Shown: positions 62,004 to 64,000 of the stretch, piece after piece | Layout: each line of letters begins with the position of its first letter | How positions within the stretch are numbered: position 1 is the first letter of the stretch | NCBI RefSeq assembly: GCF_000613125.1 | Contig: NZ_HG964497.1 | Coordinates: 4,810,378-4,874,377 of the forward strand | Reading direction: 5' to 3' | From: Bacillus sp. EB01 | Lineage (GTDB): Bacteria; Bacillota; Bacilli; Bacillales; Cytobacillaceae | Length of the DNA: 64,000 bases | Translations under genes and position numbers: made by a program | The notes under the pieces: generated by a model | Seen by the model: the letters and a program-made list of their open reading frames with translations, nothing else | Databases searched by the model: none | Told to the model about the DNA's origin: nothing

Positions 62004-63428
62004 GTGGAATATGTAAACTGGCTTGAAGAAGTTGGTAAGAGGAAGGATACTTTTATTAAAGATACACAGAAGCTCCTGCAGATAAAAAGTGTATTGGATG
62101 AATCCAATCCTACTGCGGAAGCACCTCTTGGGAAGGGAATCAAAGAGGCCCTTGATTTTATGCTTAACCTAGGAGAAGCTGATGGTTTTGTGACTAAAAA
62201 CACAGATAATCTTGCGGGGCATATTGAGTTAGGGGAGGGCAGGGAGCTTGTTGGCATTCTGTGCCATCTCGATGTTGTTCCAGAAGGAGATGGATGGACA
62301 AGCGGGCCGTACGATGCGGAAATTCGTGATGGGAAACTATATGCCCGCGGCGTACTTGATGATAAGGGGCCGACAATGGCTGCCTATTATGCAATGAAAA
62401 TAATCAAGGAACTTGGCTTGCCTTTGAAAAAACGGGTAAGGATGATCCTTGGAACTGATGAAGAAAGCGATTGGCGCTGTGTTTCCCGTTATTTTGAAAC
62501 CGAGGAAATGCCGGGAATGGGCTTTGCGCCAGATGCTGATTTTCCAATTATCTACGCTGAAAAAGGCATTTCCGACTTTGACCTTGTTCAAACCCTCTCC
62601 GGGGATGAAGCAGAAGACGCTCCCCAAGTTGAAGTGCTGGAATTCCAGGCTGGGCTTCGCTATAACATGGTGCCTGACTTTGCTAGAGCTTCCCTTCATG
62701 TACATAATGGAGACACGGAAATTATGCAAAGGTTTATCGAGTTCATGGACCAGAATGGCCTTGAAAGGGAACTTCATGTAGATGCAGGAACCGTTGTGTT
62801 GGAAGTCAAGGGTGTGTCTGCGCATGGCATGGAACCGGAAAAGGGAAAAAATGCTGGTTTGTTTTTAGCTGAGTTCCTTTCGAGTCTAACTATCGATTCG
62901 AAAGCTAAAAAGTATTTTACCTTTGTTTCGGATTATTTTTATAAAGACTCACGAGGGAAAAATCTTGGAATTGCCTATAGTGATGACATTACCGGCGACA
63001 TGACAATTAATGTTGGAAAACTGTCGTATACAAAAGAAAAAGCAGGTATGCTTGGTTTGAATCTCCGCTATCCTGTAACCGCAACTATGGATGAGATTAA
63101 AACAAAGCTGGAGTTTGTGGTGTTGGAACGCGGGTTTGAGATTTCCAATTTCACTGACTCCAAGCCGCATCATGTCGATGAAAATGACTTCTTGATTCAA
63201 ACCTTGAAAAAGGTGTATGAGGAGCAGACAGGAGAACCGGCAGGGTTGATTGCAATCGGCGGGGGTACCTATGCAAGATCGCTTAAATCGGGCGTGGCGT
63301 TTGGCCCGCTATTTCCTGGAAGGCCTGATGTTGCACATCAAAAAGATGAATATATGTTTATTGAGGATCTACTGAAAGCCGCAGCCCTTTATGCCCAGGC
63401 GATATGGGAGCTTGCAAAGGAAGAGTAA
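62004..63428 (+). CDS. pepV: Dipeptidase PepV
   Basis: 474-aa metallo-dipeptidase of the M20 family. Zinc ligands are in CHLDVVPEGDGW (histidine near 82) and DDKGP (near 112), the catalytic pair in GTDEESDWR (near 147). A dimer lid domain lies in the middle. The GTG at 62004 with GGGAGGA before it fits the family start; an ATG eleven codons upstream lacks a ribosome site. dat follows 25 bases later, as in B. subtilis ytjP-dat. Confidence 0.92.
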   Translation: MEYVNWLEEVGKRKDTFIKDTQKLLQIKSVLDESNPTAEAPLGKGIKEALDFMLNLGEADGFVTKNTDNLAGHIELGEGRELVGILCHLDVVPEGDGWTSGPYDAEIRDGKLYARGVLDDKGPTMAAYYAMKIIKELGLPLKKRVRMILGTDEESDWRCVSRYFETEEMPGMGFAPDADFPIIYAEKGISDFDLVQTLSGDEAEDAPQVEVLEFQAGLRYNMVPDFARASLHVHNGDTEIMQRFIEFMDQNGLERELHVDAGTVVLEVKGVSAHGMEPEKGKNAGLFLAEFLSSLTIDSKAKKYFTFVSDYFYKDSRGKNLGIAYSDDITGDMTINVGKLSYTKEKAGMLGLNLRYPVTATMDEIKTKLEFVVLERGFEISNFTDSKPHHVDENDFLIQTLKKVYEEQTGEPAGLIAIGGGTYARSLKSGVAFGPLFPGRPDVAHQKDEYMFIEDLLKAAALYAQAIWELAKEE

Positions 63429-63453
63429 ATAGAGAAGAGCAGGAGGAAACCAG

Positions 63454-64000
63454 ATGGAATTCGTAGTGTTGAATGGGGACATCATCTCGCGGGATAAGGC
63501 GTCTATTGATGTGGAGGACCGAGGATATCAATTTGGTGATGGTGTGTATGAGGTTATTCGGGTGTATAACGGAACTATGTTCACGGCAATGGAGCATCTT
63601 GAAAGGCTTGAAGCTAGTGCGAAGAAAATCGGCATTAGCCTAGGCTGGACCATTCAGGAACTTGAATTGAAGTTCAAAGAATTGATTGATAAAAATCAAT
63701 TAACTACTGGGATTGTCTACCTTCAGGTGACTAGGGGCATATCGCCGCGAAACCACGTGTTTCCGCCTGCAGGAACGGCTCAGACACTAGTAGCCTACAC
63801 AAGAAAGACAGATCGTCCGCTCCAAACGATTACGAATGGAGCAGCAGCAATTGTGGAAGAGGATCTCCGATGGCTGCGCTGCGATATAAAGAGCCTAAAT
63901 CTTCTAGGTAACATCCTCGCCAAACAAAAAGCCGCGGATGCTGGCTGCTATGAAGCCATCCTCCATCGGAATGGAACGGTTACTGAAGGAAGTTCCTCAA
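63454..64000 (+). CDS. dat: D-amino-acid aminotransferase, 5' part only
   Basis: The first 182 codons of a PLP-dependent class IV aminotransferase; the window ends inside it. Visible family parts are GYQFGDGVYEVIRVYNG (about 25-40), GIVYLQVTRG (about 86) and the PLP lysine Lys146 in RCDIKSLNLLGNI. It makes D-glutamate and D-alanine for the cell wall. ATG with GCAGGAGG in front. Likely co-transcribed with pepV. Confidence 0.95.
   Translation, partial: MEFVVLNGDIISRDKASIDVEDRGYQFGDGVYEVIRVYNGTMFTAMEHLERLEASAKKIGISLGWTIQELELKFKELIDKNQLTTGIVYLQVTRGISPRNHVFPPAGTAQTLVAYTRKTDRPLQTITNGAAAIVEEDLRWLRCDIKSLNLLGNILAKQKAADAGCYEAILHRNGTVTEGSSS

Overview
The window comes from the chromosome of a low-GC, endospore-forming member of the Bacillaceae. 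The signs are the gene order of the tRNA cluster (the same 21-tRNA order as the trnB cluster of Bacillus subtilis), an alpha/beta-type small acid-soluble spore protein, a Cse60-type sporulation protein, menaquinone genes in Bacillus order, a SAM (S-box) riboswitch before metK, a leucine T-box before leuS, and many TTG/GTG starts with strong AGGAGG ribosome sites. Most genes match the yt* region of the B. subtilis chromosome (trnB to dat), so this is largely conserved backbone with some accessory insertions.

Layout. 1-2313: 3' end of a 23S rRNA, a 5S rRNA and 21 tRNAs closed by a terminator. 2314-3456: gene-poor spacer with a dispersed repeat and possible leader RNA. 3457-5671: glgC-glgD without glgB/A/P. 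5727-7698 (minus): yteA and menA. 7991-15543: menF-D-H-B, then menE-C. 15798-18209: YhgE/Pip-type membrane protein. 18264-20544: an ABC-F ATPase behind a small leader ORF and terminator. 20616-23047 (minus): cytochrome bd oxidase (ythAB). 23165-24121: zinc-binding lipoprotein with two Zur-like boxes. 24334-28517: carbonic anhydrase, YidD, LuxS, small proteins, a lipoprotein and the Nudix hydrolase YtkD. 28562-31213 (minus): ytlACD ABC importer. 31322-39653: ytmA, ytmB, pckA, a DCC-family protein, metK, asnB, ytoA. 39977-44607: ytpA, ytpB, ytqAB, ytzC and a small gene. 44842-50879: an anaerobic nitrite-ammonification operon (nrfHA) with its own CcmF/CcmH/CcmI-like haem-attachment genes under an Fnr-like site. 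51504-64000: MFS transporter, leuS, rhodanese, SASP, Cse60, ytfP, ytgP, ytzG, ytzE, pepV and the start of dat.

Respiration is the main theme. Menaquinone synthesis feeds both the cytochrome bd oxidase and the NrfHA nitrite reductase, and NrfH is expected to take electrons from menaquinol. The nrf cluster sits between ytzC and the yttB/leuS block, where I recall none in B. subtilis, so it is probably an insertion into the backbone.

The most unusual signals are in non-coding DNA. (1) Five separate intergenic spots carry short tandem arrays whose unit is almost always 52-53 bp although the sequences of the arrays are unrelated. (2) A dispersed repeat family has conserved ends and changing interiors. 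(3) There is a 180-bp element with 13-bp terminal inverted repeats. (4) The ABC-F gene has what looks like a complete attenuation leader. (5) Possible additional RNA structures precede metK and glgC. All calls were made by reading the sequence; no database search or folding program was run.
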